A stretch of 64,000 nt of DNA from assembly GCA_016787415.1 (NCBI GenBank), contig JAEUUT010000109.1:92335-156334 (forward strand). The letters are read 5' to 3'. Numbering within the stretch: position 1 is the stretch's first letter; each line of letters begins with the position of its first letter. This document shows, piece by piece, positions 29,501-37,651 of the stretch. The notes below the pieces were generated by a model. That model saw nothing but the letters and a program-made list of their open reading frames with translations. It had not been told where the DNA came from and ran no database searches. The stretch comes from Saprospiraceae bacterium. GTDB taxonomy: Bacteria > Bacteroidota > Bacteroidia > Chitinophagales > Saprospiraceae. Both the position numbers and the translations under genes were made by a program.

Positions 29501-29738
29501 TCACAGAGCCCGGTGTTCCGGACATGCGGTTCAAGGCTGGCATCGGCTGGCGACGTGCGCTGCCAGAGGGTTGAAGGGGTGGCTTTACGGTTGGGATAGC
29601 AACGCCATCGGGGCGCCGAATCTTGGTTTGCCAGGATTCATAACCGGCACTCTTTTGAGGCGGATTTTTTTTTGCGTTTTGCGCATTGGTTGCTGACACC
29701 AACGTAAAAAGTATAAACAGCGGGAGAAATGATTTCAT
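26565..29738 (-). CDS. Thermolysin-like (M4) metallopeptidase with beta-propeller and type IX sorting domain
   Basis: About 1057 residues. The order is signal peptide, FTP/PepSY-type propeptide (about 40-270), M4 catalytic domain with zinc motif HEMTH at 473-477 and the downstream Glu in GALNESFADVFG, a region of WD40/TolB-like strands (about 690-960, for example SKDGSYLAAITED), and a type A C-terminal sorting domain ending in the VVKR tail for export by the type IX system. At about residues 284-309, between propeptide and catalytic domain, the DNA is an array of 7-bp units encoding a highly charged EVRGE-type heptapeptide repeat. I chose the ATG at 29738. M4 enzymes cleave before hydrophobic residues; the natural substrate is unknown. 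Confidence 0.92.
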   Translation of the reverse strand: MKSFLPLFILFTLVSATNAQNAKKNPPQKSAGYESWQTKIRRPDGVAIPTVKPPLQPSGSARRQPMPALNRMSGTPGSVKITKDKNGLPIAFQGKTAASGSASDAQDTGIRALQYLASLQPTSINEPLAEFTVSNVKTDAQGNTHVRLQQVLRGVPVYGAELIAHTHNGAFDMLNGRYYPTPAIENVTPALDAGRAIEQVKMAIGADKVKTSWTEQELQIIGGQPFSSELVIYHKDRQLNTERLAWHIVAHPNLMARMVYFVDAQTGAILHQYDNTCNIAGHAHERGERREVRGETEEVRGEKREVREGALLVDGPVPASGNDLLNVNRSFGAWQSGNTIVMEDASKPMFNSGASSMPNDPVGVIVTVDALNTSPANQASFNYSLATSGSTTFNNTTAVSTHWNSIKSYDYFNTTFGRNSIDGVGGNIIAFYNVADDDGTSMENAYWNGAAMWYGNGGSIFKKLARGLDVGGHEMTHGVVEKTANLEYQDESGALNESFADVFGAMIDRDDWNIGEDVMQSGVNPNNVLRSLQDPHNGVSSSSPWWQPSHTNEQYNGNDDNGGVHINSGIPNHAFYLFANTAGVGKDKAELVYYKALDDYLVKSSQFIDARIAVIQAATDLYGSTVANAAATAFSQVGIGSAPGGNYLGQLSPNPGEDLILCVTNNNQNLDIALSDGTVLGSIYTDGVRSRPSVSDDGSQVAFVNAAGDIILVDLVYTQSQIIPTVNPPYSADPIWRNVAISKDGSYLAAITEDADNKIYIADLLSILGDTYVYVLYNPTYSENTVTGEVQYADVLEFDYSGENLMYDAFNQLSNGSTDLSYWDISFLQFRDNGEFVTGTPFISKLFTGIPENTSIGDPAFAKNSPYVLAFDFFANDGSFYDVYGSNSETGDYDVIVSDNGDLGWPSYTRLDNAVLHQSPDIFGDYDLYLQGVNNTKITGQGNASLLVTSRQQGVWYATGDRSLQVSTNEANASALQLSVAPNPATDRVQISLQSAENTSAQVTVNNLLGETLQTQTVQLSSGPNQFDLRLGQLPAGTYLLRIATGKTGAVVKVVKR
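28812..28888. repeat. In-frame array of AGAGGTG/AGAAGTG heptamers inside the M4 peptidase gene
   Basis: Read on the coding (minus) strand, about nine to ten 7-bp units (AGAGGTG, AGAGGCG, AGAAGTG, AGAAGCG) run in tandem with one slip. Three heptamers make 21 nt, so the protein shows a seven-residue period (REVRGET, EEVRGEK). The same unit makes up the arms of intergenic palindrome a. Here it is a single arm without an inverted partner. Confidence 0.93.
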
Positions 29739-29793
29739 AAACAAAAGAGAATTTAAGAATTGGAATCGGTTGTTTGTGCAGGATATCCTGCGA

Positions 29794-30633
29794 TTATTGG
29801 ATGATTTCTTTCCAATCGACACTGTCGTTGTGCGAATGGGTAAATCCGATAGCGCGCTCGGCAGCGATGGTTTGTTCGTCGCGAAAAGCCATTACGTATG
29901 TTTTGCGCCATTCGGTGGTATAATTTCCGCCCGAACCGTGCACGATGCGTTCGTCGTGGATGGTGATGCTGCCGCGTTTAACGGGCAAAAAAACAGGTTT
30001 ATCGGTAGGCAGGCTTTCGATGACGAGCGTGTGCGAATCGGAGCGATCCATGTTTTCATCGTGCTGATTGCCGTAATCTTTCGGTCGGTGCGCTCGCAGT
30101 TCCGGCTCGTGGCTGGTGCCGGGAATAACCTGCAGGCAGCCGTTTTCGATGGTAGCATCGTTGATGGCCAAGGAAAAAGTGGCCGTCCAGGTGTTGGGCG
30201 TTTTGGGCCAGTACCCCAGGTCCTGGTGCATGGCAAACTCGGCCTTGGTTTTGTTGGGCTTTTTGGCCAGAAACTGCTCATAATCCATACGTGCCACACC
30301 TTCCGGGTATAGTTGATCGGCGATACTTTGCGCCACCCTGAAAAAGATATTGTTTTTCAGTTCGGGCCGGTAGGTGCTGGGCAACATGGCATTCACCAGT
30401 TGAAACTCCTCCACCGGCGTTCCGTATGGCTGGCTCATATCGCAAAAGTCTTTCTCCATGCCGGGTTCTTTGCCGTGGATAAAGTGATCGAACCAGGGTT
30501 CGAGTACAGCGACTTCCTCTTCCGAGAGTACATTTTCGAGCACGAGGTAACCTTGTTCGCGGTATTGGCGGATTTCATCGGGGGTGATGTGGTAGGTGTC
30601 GCCCTGGCGGCGAGGAGTAGAGTGGGTGGTCAT
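29794..30633 (-). CDS. Phytanoyl-CoA dioxygenase family (PhyH) protein
   Basis: This 279-residue cytosolic Fe(II)/2-oxoglutarate oxygenase belongs to the PhyH superfamily. The iron-binding facial triad is visible as H136-x-D138 in HQDLGYW and distal His232 in ERIVHGSGG. A basic residue for 2-oxoglutarate follows in EWRKTYV. The N-terminal helix (EIRQYREQGYLVLENVLS) is typical. Family members hydroxylate small molecules or free amino acids; the substrate here is unknown and the neighbours (a peptidase gene and a toxin-antitoxin-like pair) do not help. It is separated from both by about 55 bp. Confidence 0.9.
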   Translation of the reverse strand: MTTHSTPRRQGDTYHITPDEIRQYREQGYLVLENVLSEEEVAVLEPWFDHFIHGKEPGMEKDFCDMSQPYGTPVEEFQLVNAMLPSTYRPELKNNIFFRVAQSIADQLYPEGVARMDYEQFLAKKPNKTKAEFAMHQDLGYWPKTPNTWTATFSLAINDATIENGCLQVIPGTSHEPELRAHRPKDYGNQHDENMDRSDSHTLVIESLPTDKPVFLPVKRGSITIHDERIVHGSGGNYTTEWRKTYVMAFRDEQTIAAERAIGFTHSHNDSVDWKEIIQ

Positions 30634-30691
30634 GAGTTTTTTTTACGAAAAATGACAGTATTCAGTCCAACTCGCGCATATTGATTGGAGT

Positions 30692-31048
30692 TCAAGCATA
30701 CATTTTTCTGATACGGGCGGCGCCGGGCTGAAGAACAATGAAATGATTGTGGAGTAATTCGAGATTGGACGCAATGAATTCTATAACAAGTTTAGAGCGG
30801 GACAAAGAACTCAATTCTTCAGCCCGAACAAGAATGATTCCGGTATGTATCATTTTCATTCGCCATGCCAGTTCTCCAAAATCCATGTCGCGGGTAATCA
30901 AAATTCTTTGTTCGCTGTTGGCTTTCTCCAAAACGATTACATCATCTGCCCCTTGTTCGGACTCTGCTTGATAGACGGTATCAAAGCCCGCATTGCGAAG
31001 CAGATTTACCAAGGATTTATCTATCCCTTCGTCCGCTAAAAACTTCAT
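30692..31048 (-). CDS. DUF5615 PIN-like protein (probable toxin)
   Basis: This 118-residue protein starts MKFLADEGID, which holds the first acidic residues of the PIN-like fold, and has a second acidic cluster in TRDMDFGELAW about 50 residues later, as in DUF5615. The family is thought to be a nuclease toxin related to Mut7-C/PIN domains. Its ATG overlaps the TGA of the preceding DUF433 gene by four bases (ATGA arrangement), the usual layout of an antitoxin-toxin operon. No experimental activity can be inferred from sequence alone. Confidence 0.88.
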   Translation of the reverse strand: MKFLADEGIDKSLVNLLRNAGFDTVYQAESEQGADDVIVLEKANSEQRILITRDMDFGELAWRMKMIHTGIILVRAEELSSLSRSKLVIEFIASNLELLHNHFIVLQPGAARIRKMYA

Positions 31049-31284
31049 GCGGCAGGTATTGGAATGAGGATTTCCCCCCGCAAAGAACTGGCAGCAAATG
31101 CCAAAGCAGACAATATATGCTCACGCTTAAGGCGAGGATGTTCTTCAAGTATCATTTCGAAAGTCTCTCCAATAGAAAGTTTTTCCAAAATTAACTCAAC
31201 AGTGATACGGGTGCCGCGAATTACGGGCTTCCCGAACATCACTTTAGGATTTATTTCAATGAATTCATTTATCTCTTTCATCAT
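31045..31284 (-). CDS. DUF433 protein (probable antitoxin)
   Basis: This protein of about 79 residues shows the DUF433 motif GKPVIRGTRITVELILEKL, which is a winged-helix-like DNA-binding fold, and ends in a Pro/Ile-rich tail (EILIPIPAA). It lies upstream of, and overlaps by four bases, the DUF5615 gene; such pairs are predicted toxin-antitoxin systems. The first available start is TTG at 31293, but two consecutive ATG codons follow at 31284 and 31281. A -7 element (31302-31309) lies close upstream, so the mRNA may be nearly leaderless. Confidence 0.88.
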   Translation of the reverse strand: MMKEINEFIEINPKVMFGKPVIRGTRITVELILEKLSIGETFEMILEEHPRLKREHILSALAFAASSLRGEILIPIPAA

Positions 31285-31301
31285 CCTTGTCAATTTTTAA
31301 A

Positions 31302-31309
31302 CAAAAATA
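31302..31309 (-). promoter_or_regulatory. Candidate -7 element of the DUF433/DUF5615 operon
   Basis: On the minus strand TATTTTTG matches TAnnTTTG exactly, 18 bp before the ATG at 31284. The -33 region is only T-rich (TTTTAT). Confidence 0.4.
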
Positions 31310-31347
31310 CAGGAAAAATCACACATAAAACCACACGTCAGGCATCC

Positions 31348-33723
31348 TCACCGATACCCGCGCACCGTCCACTTCACTTTCCCTGCCAGCGGGTCTTTCG
31401 CCAACACAAACCACTTGCCTTTTTTCACTACAGAAACATCCTGCAATTGCTGGTCGGCAGGCAGGCAGATTTTGCCTTTGGCTTCTGTTCCGCTGACTGA
31501 AAATACAACCAGTTCCAGATTGCTCCAGTCCATGTCATTGGTCGATTGTGCCAATCCGATATGCGGAATAACCGCGCCATCGCGCACCAGCATCACCACC
31601 GGAATAGCGCCGCCCTCAATGCGATGCCAGCCAGCGGAATACACTTTTTTGCTTTGATAATCAACCCATTGGCCTGGCGGAAGGTACACATCACGGCTGG
31701 TTTCGTTTTCTTCAAACAAGGGCGCTACGAGAATGTCGGAGCCGTAGAGGTATTCGTTGTCGACCAGCCAGGAGCCCGGATCGTCCGGGTATTCCACAAA
31801 CAGGGCACGCAGCATGGGCAGGCCCTTGGTGGTGCAATGTTTGGCCTGCGCGTACACATACGGCATGAGGCGGTATTTCATTTCGATGGCCATTCGGAAG
31901 GTATCCTGAAATCCCTGGCCATATTCCCAGGGTTCTTTGGGCGGCTGGCCGTGGCAGCGTGTGTGAGAGGTGAGTACACCCATGCCAAGCCAGCGTTTGT
32001 AGAGTTCGGGGGGCGTTTTTTTGACAAAACCGCCTACGTCGTGGCTCCAGAACGAAAACCCGGACAGGCCCAGCGACAGGCCGCCGCGCAGTTCGGCCTG
32101 CATACCCATATCTGTGGTTTCAGCGTCGCCGCCCCAGTGCAGTGGGTAGCGCTGGCTTCCGGCCCAGGCGCTACGCGCCCAGATGATGGTTTCGCCCGTG
32201 GTTAGTTTGGTGATGTCAGCCACTGTTTTGTTGTAGCGCAGCGGATACAGGTTGTGCTCATAAAAACCGGTGCGGCCCGAAGCATACAGGCCGTTTGGCG
32301 GTGCGGCCTCGCCAAAATCGACTTTTATGACCGCCACACCGAGTTTGAGCAACCCGGCAATTTTATTCTGGTACCAGTTGACGGTATTCTGGTTGGAAAA
32401 ATCCAGCACAGCATCTTCGTAAGGCAGGTTGCCCTTCGGATCGCGCACGGCCAGGCCTTTTTCCATAATTTCGTTGAAAAGCGTGTTTTTCGGCACGAAA
32501 TAGGGCAATTGCCACAGGCAGGTACGGAAACCCTGCGTGCGCAAATCGCGAATCATGCCCGCCGGATCTTTGAAACGCGAGGGCGAAAACTCGTAGTTGC
32601 AGCGCCAGTCGGTTTCAAACCAGCCCGTGTCGAAGTGGATTACATCGGACGGAATGCGGTTTTTGCGCAGTTGATCGGCCACACGACGGCCATCTGCTTC
32701 CGAAAAGTAGGTGATGCGGCTCATCCAGAGCCCGAACGACCAAAGCGGCGGCATGGCTGGCTTGCCGGTAAGGTTGGTGTACTCGTCGAGTATGTCTTTC
32801 GGGTCGCCCAGAAAAACGAACAAATCCAGGGCCTCGTCTCCAATCATCAAGGCGTTGCTGGCGCCGAAAGTTGCACCAAAATCGCAGGTAATGGGCGTAG
32901 AAGTGTGCATAAACATACCATAACCCCGGCTGCTCAGAAAGAACGGGATGGGTTTGTACATCTCCGTGTTTTCTACGCCGTTGGCATCGTCGGTCCAGAG
33001 CACCACTTTTTGTCCGTATTTGTTCAGTTTGGTAAACGACTCGCCGCAACCGAAGATTTTTTCATCGGGTGAAAGCGAAAAAACGGCCGCTACGCTGCGC
33101 GAATAATCCGTTGCGCGGCGCACAAAAGAAAACGGCAGGGTCGGGTAAAACGATTTGGCCACATCGTCGGGGTTGCGGGTGCTGGTGAGCAAACGCCCGC
33201 TGGCATCGCGAAATTCCAGTTTCCAGGGATGATCCAGGATGGTAACACTCCCGAATTTGCTGATGTACCGATGTCCGCCCGGTATTTTGCTGTACAGCCA
33301 CGAACCGTCGCGAGAAGGTTCTTTAACCAGCATCAGACTTGGCTCGCGCGGATGAAAATCAGGGCCAGTCTGGGCACGAATCCGCACGGTGCGCGGCGAT
33401 ACGAATTCGATGGAAAACGGCAGGGCCGGATTCGGTGCGTATTCTCCGGAAGGAAACTCGTTGGGCGGAACGGGGCTTACGCCGAGCATCATGTTGTCGA
33501 ATGCATGGCGTACAGTGTACAGCGAGCGTTGCCACACCAGGCGGCCTGTGCCGCTTGCCGGATCGAAATTAGCGAGGCTGTCGGCTACAAAATATGTATT
33601 CGACATGTCGCGGAAATCGCCACTGATGTCGATCGGTTCGTTGAGAAGGCGTTGGGAAAAACCATATTGTGCCACCAAAAGCAGCAGCACTGTTCGGATA
33701 CCTTTTTGTATAAAACAGGACAT
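31348..33723 (-). CDS. GH31 family alpha-xylosidase/alpha-glucosidase, secreted
   Basis: This 791-residue protein has a signal peptide (ending QYGFSQ). The GH31 barrel contains the catalytic nucleophile Asp469 in KVDFGEAAP and the WGGDAETTD segment carrying the acid/base Asp. A PLWSFGLWMSRITY motif opens the barrel, and the beta domains lie on either side. KVDFGE, rather than the WxDMNE of alpha-glucosidases, is typical of alpha-xylosidases such as YicI, which release xylose from xyloglucan oligosaccharides. A substrate of isoprimeverose type is therefore likely but inferred. It lies between the TA-like pair and a YdcZ-type membrane protein, on the same strand. Confidence 0.9.
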   Translation of the reverse strand: MSCFIQKGIRTVLLLLVAQYGFSQRLLNEPIDISGDFRDMSNTYFVADSLANFDPASGTGRLVWQRSLYTVRHAFDNMMLGVSPVPPNEFPSGEYAPNPALPFSIEFVSPRTVRIRAQTGPDFHPREPSLMLVKEPSRDGSWLYSKIPGGHRYISKFGSVTILDHPWKLEFRDASGRLLTSTRNPDDVAKSFYPTLPFSFVRRATDYSRSVAAVFSLSPDEKIFGCGESFTKLNKYGQKVVLWTDDANGVENTEMYKPIPFFLSSRGYGMFMHTSTPITCDFGATFGASNALMIGDEALDLFVFLGDPKDILDEYTNLTGKPAMPPLWSFGLWMSRITYFSEADGRRVADQLRKNRIPSDVIHFDTGWFETDWRCNYEFSPSRFKDPAGMIRDLRTQGFRTCLWQLPYFVPKNTLFNEIMEKGLAVRDPKGNLPYEDAVLDFSNQNTVNWYQNKIAGLLKLGVAVIKVDFGEAAPPNGLYASGRTGFYEHNLYPLRYNKTVADITKLTTGETIIWARSAWAGSQRYPLHWGGDAETTDMGMQAELRGGLSLGLSGFSFWSHDVGGFVKKTPPELYKRWLGMGVLTSHTRCHGQPPKEPWEYGQGFQDTFRMAIEMKYRLMPYVYAQAKHCTTKGLPMLRALFVEYPDDPGSWLVDNEYLYGSDILVAPLFEENETSRDVYLPPGQWVDYQSKKVYSAGWHRIEGGAIPVVMLVRDGAVIPHIGLAQSTNDMDWSNLELVVFSVSGTEAKGKICLPADQQLQDVSVVKKGKWFVLAKDPLAGKVKWTVRGYR

Positions 33724-33747
33724 GGGAGGAAATTGAATGATGTATAT

Positions 33748-34194
33748 TTAAAAACGGCGAATCAAAATGACACCGGCAATAATCAGCAAAACGCCCATGA
33801 TACGGGGCAAATTCACCGCCCGCACTGGTACGCCTAGCAAACCGTAATGGTCAAGTACAAGTGTAATCAGCATTTGACCGGCAATAATGAGGCTGAACGT
33901 GAGCGCAACACCCATACGCGGTACCATCATAATGATGGCAGTAACGACGTATGCGCCCAACAAACCGCCAATCCAGGCAACTGCCGGGGCATTTTTAGCC
34001 GCCAGTAAGCCACGAAAAGGGATCTGCGCCACAGCGCAATATAAAAACAGGGCTACAGTACCAATCAAAAAGGAAATCAGCGAAGCCAGCAAGGGCTGTT
34101 GAAGCACTGTAGCCAGTTTGTTGTTCACAGCCGCCTGCGTTGGCAGGGCCGCGCCCGCCACCAGGGCCATGATAATAAAAATCCAGTGTTGCAT
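33748..34194 (-). CDS. YdcZ/DUF606 family membrane protein (DMT transporter type)
   Basis: This protein of about 148 residues has five hydrophobic helices and the family pattern, with a conserved AAVNNKLA after helix 1 and a C-terminal RIMGVLLIIAGVILIRRF helix. DUF606 proteins are small drug/metabolite-type transporters, often in pairs; only one gene is present here. The start at 34194 (MQHWIFII) matches the family. It is divergent from the GH95 gene and ends 24 bp before the GH31 start. Substrate unknown. Confidence 0.8.
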   Translation of the reverse strand: MQHWIFIIMALVAGAALPTQAAVNNKLATVLQQPLLASLISFLIGTVALFLYCAVAQIPFRGLLAAKNAPAVAWIGGLLGAYVVTAIIMMVPRMGVALTFSLIIAGQMLITLVLDHYGLLGVPVRAVNLPRIMGVLLIIAGVILIRRF

Positions 34195-34262
34195 AGTTAG
34201 TTGTTTCCACGGCAAAGATCAACAAGTCTGCGGGAATAAGAAGGAATAGAACCGGCAATCGC

Positions 34263-34270
34263 TACCTTTG
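34263..34270 (+). promoter_or_regulatory. Candidate -7 element of GH95 promoter
   Basis: TACCTTTG matches TAnnTTTG exactly and is 25 bp before the GH95 start, implying a leader of about 20 nt. No clear -33 TTTG at the usual spacing. Confidence 0.45.
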
Positions 34271-34295
34271 AAGGCATTCAAACCAGCCATTTGTA

Positions 34296-36605
34296 ATGAA
34301 ACATTGTCTTCTTTTATTTTTCTCAGTGCTCGCGCTCGTGGGCACCGCCCAAAAACAAGCGTTTTCTTCCTCTAGCCTTTGGTACGACCACCCGGCAGCC
34401 GACTGGAATGAAGCCCTTCCTGTAGGAAACGGCCGACTCGGCGCCATGATTTTCGGCCAGGTGGAAACCGAACGGCTGCAACTCAACGAATCGTCGGTGT
34501 GGGCTGGCCAGCCGGAAGACTTCGTTAATCCTGCCGCCAAAGAAGTGTTGCCTTTGGTGCGCATGCTCCTGTTTTCGGGCCAGTACGCCGAGGCACAAAA
34601 AATGGCCCAGGAGCGTATGATGGGCCACAAACCCACCGGTAGCAAATACCAGACTTTAGGCGATCTGTACCTCGATTTCGGGAAAGAACACGCAGCACAC
34701 ATCACAGATTATCAACGCTATCTGGATATTGACTCGGCCGTCGCAGGCGTGCGCTATCGTTCTGGAGGTATTGGATTCAGCCGGGAAATTTTTTCCAGCG
34801 CGCCTGACCAGGCGCTGGTGCTGCGCTTGCAGGCCGACCAGCCCGGGGCTTTGAACGTCGGGCTGCGGCTCAGTCGTCCGGGAGGATTTGCCCGGCTGGA
34901 AATGGTCGGCCACGACATTATCTTGCGCGAACACGTGGACCGCGGCCACGGCGTACAACTCGTAACTCGCCTCCGGGTGGCGCTGGATGGCGGCGCCCTT
35001 ACGATGCAAGACAGCGTGCTACGAATAGACAAGGCCAATCGAATTACGATTTACCTCACCGCCGCCACAGATTATTGGAAAAATAACCCTGAAACGGTAT
35101 CGGCCGATCAACTAGATCGCGTATGCAATAAGCCATACTCCGAAATAAAAACAGCGCATATCGCTGATTATCAGCAGTATTTTAAAAGGGTTAATCTGCA
35201 TTTGGGCGATTCGGGCAATGCAACCTTGCCCATCGACCAACGTCTTACAGCCATGCAAAGTGGCAGCGCCGACCCGGCGCTCATCGCCCTGTATTATCAA
35301 TTCGGACGATACCTGCTCATCAGCAGTTCGCGGCCCGGCGGCATGCCCACCAACCTGCAAGGTATCTGGGCCGATGGCCTGACGCCTCCCTGGGATGCCG
35401 ATTTTCATATCAACATCAATATTCAGATGAATTACTGGCCTGCGGAAATTTGCAATTTACCGGAGATGCACCTGCCGTTTTTGCAATTCATCGACTCCTT
35501 GCAGGCCGACGGGCGCAAAACTGCCCGCGACATGTACAACAAGCGTGGCACCGTGGCGCATTTCACCACCGACGGCTGGCATTTTACTGAAACCTACGGC
35601 GAAACCCAATGGGCCATGTGGCCGATGGGGATGGCCTGGAGCGTGCAGCATTTCTGGGAACACTACCTGTTTTCAGGCGATCAGGCATTTCTGGAAAAAC
35701 GCGCCTATCCGGTGATGAGAGATGCTGCGCTGTTTTGTGCCGACTGGCTGGTGGCCAATCCAAAAACCAGGCAATTGGTGTCGGGGCCGTCTATTTCGCC
35801 GGAAAACCGATTTAAAACGGCGAAAGGAGAGGTATCAACCATGGTGATGGGCCCCACGATGGATCACATGATTATTCGGAGTTTGCTGGAAAGCACCATT
35901 TCTGCTTCCCAGATTCTGCAAACAGATGATGAATTCCGCGCCCGTCTGCAATCCATCCTGAAACGCCTCGCACCTACCCGCATCGGCAGCGACGGGCGCA
36001 TCATGGAGTGGACGGAAGAATTTGAAGAACCCGAGCCCGGGCATCGCCACATTTCGCACCTGTACGGACTGCACCCCGGCCATGAAATCAGCCCCAAAAC
36101 GCCGGAACTGATGGCTGCTGCCCGCAAAACCATCGACTACCGACTGGCCCACGGCGGCGGGCACACCGGCTGGAGCAGAGCCTGGATTATCAACTTTTTT
36201 GCGCGGCTGCGCGACGGAGACGCGGCGTATGAAAACCTGCTGGCGCTGCTATGCAAATCGACCTTGCCTAACTTATTCGACAACCACCCGCCCTTTCAAA
36301 TCGACGGCAATTTTGGCGCCACGGCAGGCATCACTGAAATGTTGCTGCAAAGTCAGGGCGGCGAAATCATCCTCTTGCCGGCATTGCCCTCGGCCTGGCC
36401 GAATGGATACATTCATGGCGTGTGCGCCCGTGGTGGCTTTGAAATCAGTATGGAGTGGGTGAATGGAAAACTGAAACAAGCGGAGGTGTTATCGAAATGG
36501 GGGAGCAATTGTGTGGTAAAATATGGCGATAAAGAATTGACAATCAAAGATATGGCGAAAGGAGGCAAGTGTTTACTGGATGGAGATTTGAAGTGCCGGC
36601 AATAG
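34296..36605 (+). CDS. GH95 family glycosidase (alpha-L-fucosidase type)
   Basis: This 769-residue secreted protein has a signal peptide ending LVGTAQ. The GH95 features are the N-terminal beta domain with EALPVGNGRLGAMIFG and WAGQPED, the (alpha/alpha)6 barrel with NLQGIWADGL, a NIQMNYWPAE segment that lines the active site, and GHRHISHLYGLHPG. The C-terminal beta domain closes with DGNFGATAGITEMLLQS. GH95 enzymes cleave alpha-1,2-linked fucose (and in some cases L-galactose) by inversion. The gene is monocistronic with its own likely promoter. Together with the FucP-like permease 31 kb away it would suit fucose use, but the link is inferred. Confidence 0.93.
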   Translation: MKHCLLLFFSVLALVGTAQKQAFSSSSLWYDHPAADWNEALPVGNGRLGAMIFGQVETERLQLNESSVWAGQPEDFVNPAAKEVLPLVRMLLFSGQYAEAQKMAQERMMGHKPTGSKYQTLGDLYLDFGKEHAAHITDYQRYLDIDSAVAGVRYRSGGIGFSREIFSSAPDQALVLRLQADQPGALNVGLRLSRPGGFARLEMVGHDIILREHVDRGHGVQLVTRLRVALDGGALTMQDSVLRIDKANRITIYLTAATDYWKNNPETVSADQLDRVCNKPYSEIKTAHIADYQQYFKRVNLHLGDSGNATLPIDQRLTAMQSGSADPALIALYYQFGRYLLISSSRPGGMPTNLQGIWADGLTPPWDADFHININIQMNYWPAEICNLPEMHLPFLQFIDSLQADGRKTARDMYNKRGTVAHFTTDGWHFTETYGETQWAMWPMGMAWSVQHFWEHYLFSGDQAFLEKRAYPVMRDAALFCADWLVANPKTRQLVSGPSISPENRFKTAKGEVSTMVMGPTMDHMIIRSLLESTISASQILQTDDEFRARLQSILKRLAPTRIGSDGRIMEWTEEFEEPEPGHRHISHLYGLHPGHEISPKTPELMAAARKTIDYRLAHGGGHTGWSRAWIINFFARLRDGDAAYENLLALLCKSTLPNLFDNHPPFQIDGNFGATAGITEMLLQSQGGEIILLPALPSAWPNGYIHGVCARGGFEISMEWVNGKLKQAEVLSKWGSNCVVKYGDKELTIKDMAKGGKCLLDGDLKCRQ

Positions 36606-36637
36606 ATTTTTTACCCTGTCCGCCCTTTCTCCCCCCT

Positions 36638-36940
36638 TCACCTAGGCACCGTTTTCAATTGCTCCTGAATTTCACGTAGTCGCACCTGCTTGATCGAATC
36701 CACCAAATGTGGCATTTGCGTCACGCGGGCCATCTGACACTGACTGTCGAGTTCGACGCGAAGCACGCGAATTTGAGCCGTCGACAGGGAGTCGATGGCC
36801 TCGCGGGTTTTGGCATCGAGTGGCGTTTCCGAACTACCACATCCCGATGTGCCCGCAATGAGGCCGAGTAGCACTACAAAAAGAAAGGCAGCGCCAAAAC
36901 GTTCCATTGTTTTGAAATTCAACACTTTATGATTTTTCAT
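36638..36940 (-). CDS. Small putative lipoprotein
   Basis: This 100-residue product has a hydrophobic signal (FGAAFLFVVLLGLIAG) ending in a lipobox TSGC at about residues 31-34, so it should be lipid-anchored. The mature part (about 65 residues) is predicted helical with many Arg, Glu and Gln. No family is recognisable. A second ATG at 36907 would also give a workable signal peptide. With the first ATG the gene overlaps the 3' end of the lysoplasmalogenase gene by 14 bp, suggesting coupled translation. Confidence 0.65.
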   Translation of the reverse strand: MKNHKVLNFKTMERFGAAFLFVVLLGLIAGTSGCGSSETPLDAKTREAIDSLSTAQIRVLRVELDSQCQMARVTQMPHLVDSIKQVRLREIQEQLKTVPR

Positions 36941-37604
36941 TTAACACACGCATCACTGCGATGGTCATAAATACCTGACCAAAAATATAGGTTGCCATAA
37001 TCGACAGCGGCACAGCAGGCACGCCTGCAAATTTATCCAGTGCCAGCAAACTATCCGATAATACAAACAACACAGCGCCCAGCATCATCAGCCTGAAATG
37101 AGGTACAGGAATATAGGTTCGCAATTGCAGCACGCTCAGTGCCATCGTTGTGATAACCAGCCCATATGCCCCAACAGGTAGCCGCAGCCCGGCTGGTACG
37201 CCCGGCCACAAAATCCAGAGCAACAAAGCCAGGTAGGCAAGTGGTAGCAATGCCCATGCCGGATTAGAGCGTAAAAAACCCGTTCTGCCCTGCAAAATCC
37301 GCCAACTGGCACTGATGTAAAACAAGTGCGCCAGGAGAAAGGCCGCCAGCCCCAATACGAAAAAAATCTCGCCGCTCCCTTTTGTAAACATCAACAATAC
37401 ATCGCCCAGCGTGGAAAATACAAGCCCCGCTATCCACATACGACTTACATATTGATTGTTCTTTGTTTCTGATGCAAACCATAGTGCCAGCAAAGGCATT
37501 AGAAATGGTTTGCTGGCAAATGCAAGCCCCGGCTGGCCCAATAGCAACGCAATAAGGTGCACAATGCAGGCTATGCCAAAGAGTATTTTCCAGGTGTTTT
37601 TCAT
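36927..37604 (-). CDS. Lysoplasmalogenase (YhhN family)
   Basis: This protein of about 225 residues has eight predicted membrane helices and the YhhN motifs FASKPFLMPLL, FSTLGDVLLM (Gly-Asp is conserved) and, near the C-terminus, FVLSDSLLALDKF. Characterised relatives hydrolyse the vinyl-ether bond of lysoplasmalogens, though in bacteria lacking plasmalogens the role is unclear. I chose the ATG at 37604 (MKNTWKILFG); an upstream extension to 37688 is not membrane-like. It lies 47 bp downstream of pabA and overlaps the following lipoprotein gene. Confidence 0.85.
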   Translation of the reverse strand: MKNTWKILFGIACIVHLIALLLGQPGLAFASKPFLMPLLALWFASETKNNQYVSRMWIAGLVFSTLGDVLLMFTKGSGEIFFVLGLAAFLLAHLFYISASWRILQGRTGFLRSNPAWALLPLAYLALLLWILWPGVPAGLRLPVGAYGLVITTMALSVLQLRTYIPVPHFRLMMLGAVLFVLSDSLLALDKFAGVPAVPLSIMATYIFGQVFMTIAVMRVLNEKS

Positions 37605-37651
37605 GTGGACGTCCGTTGATTGTGCGCAATAATACTCAGAATCTTGAAATA

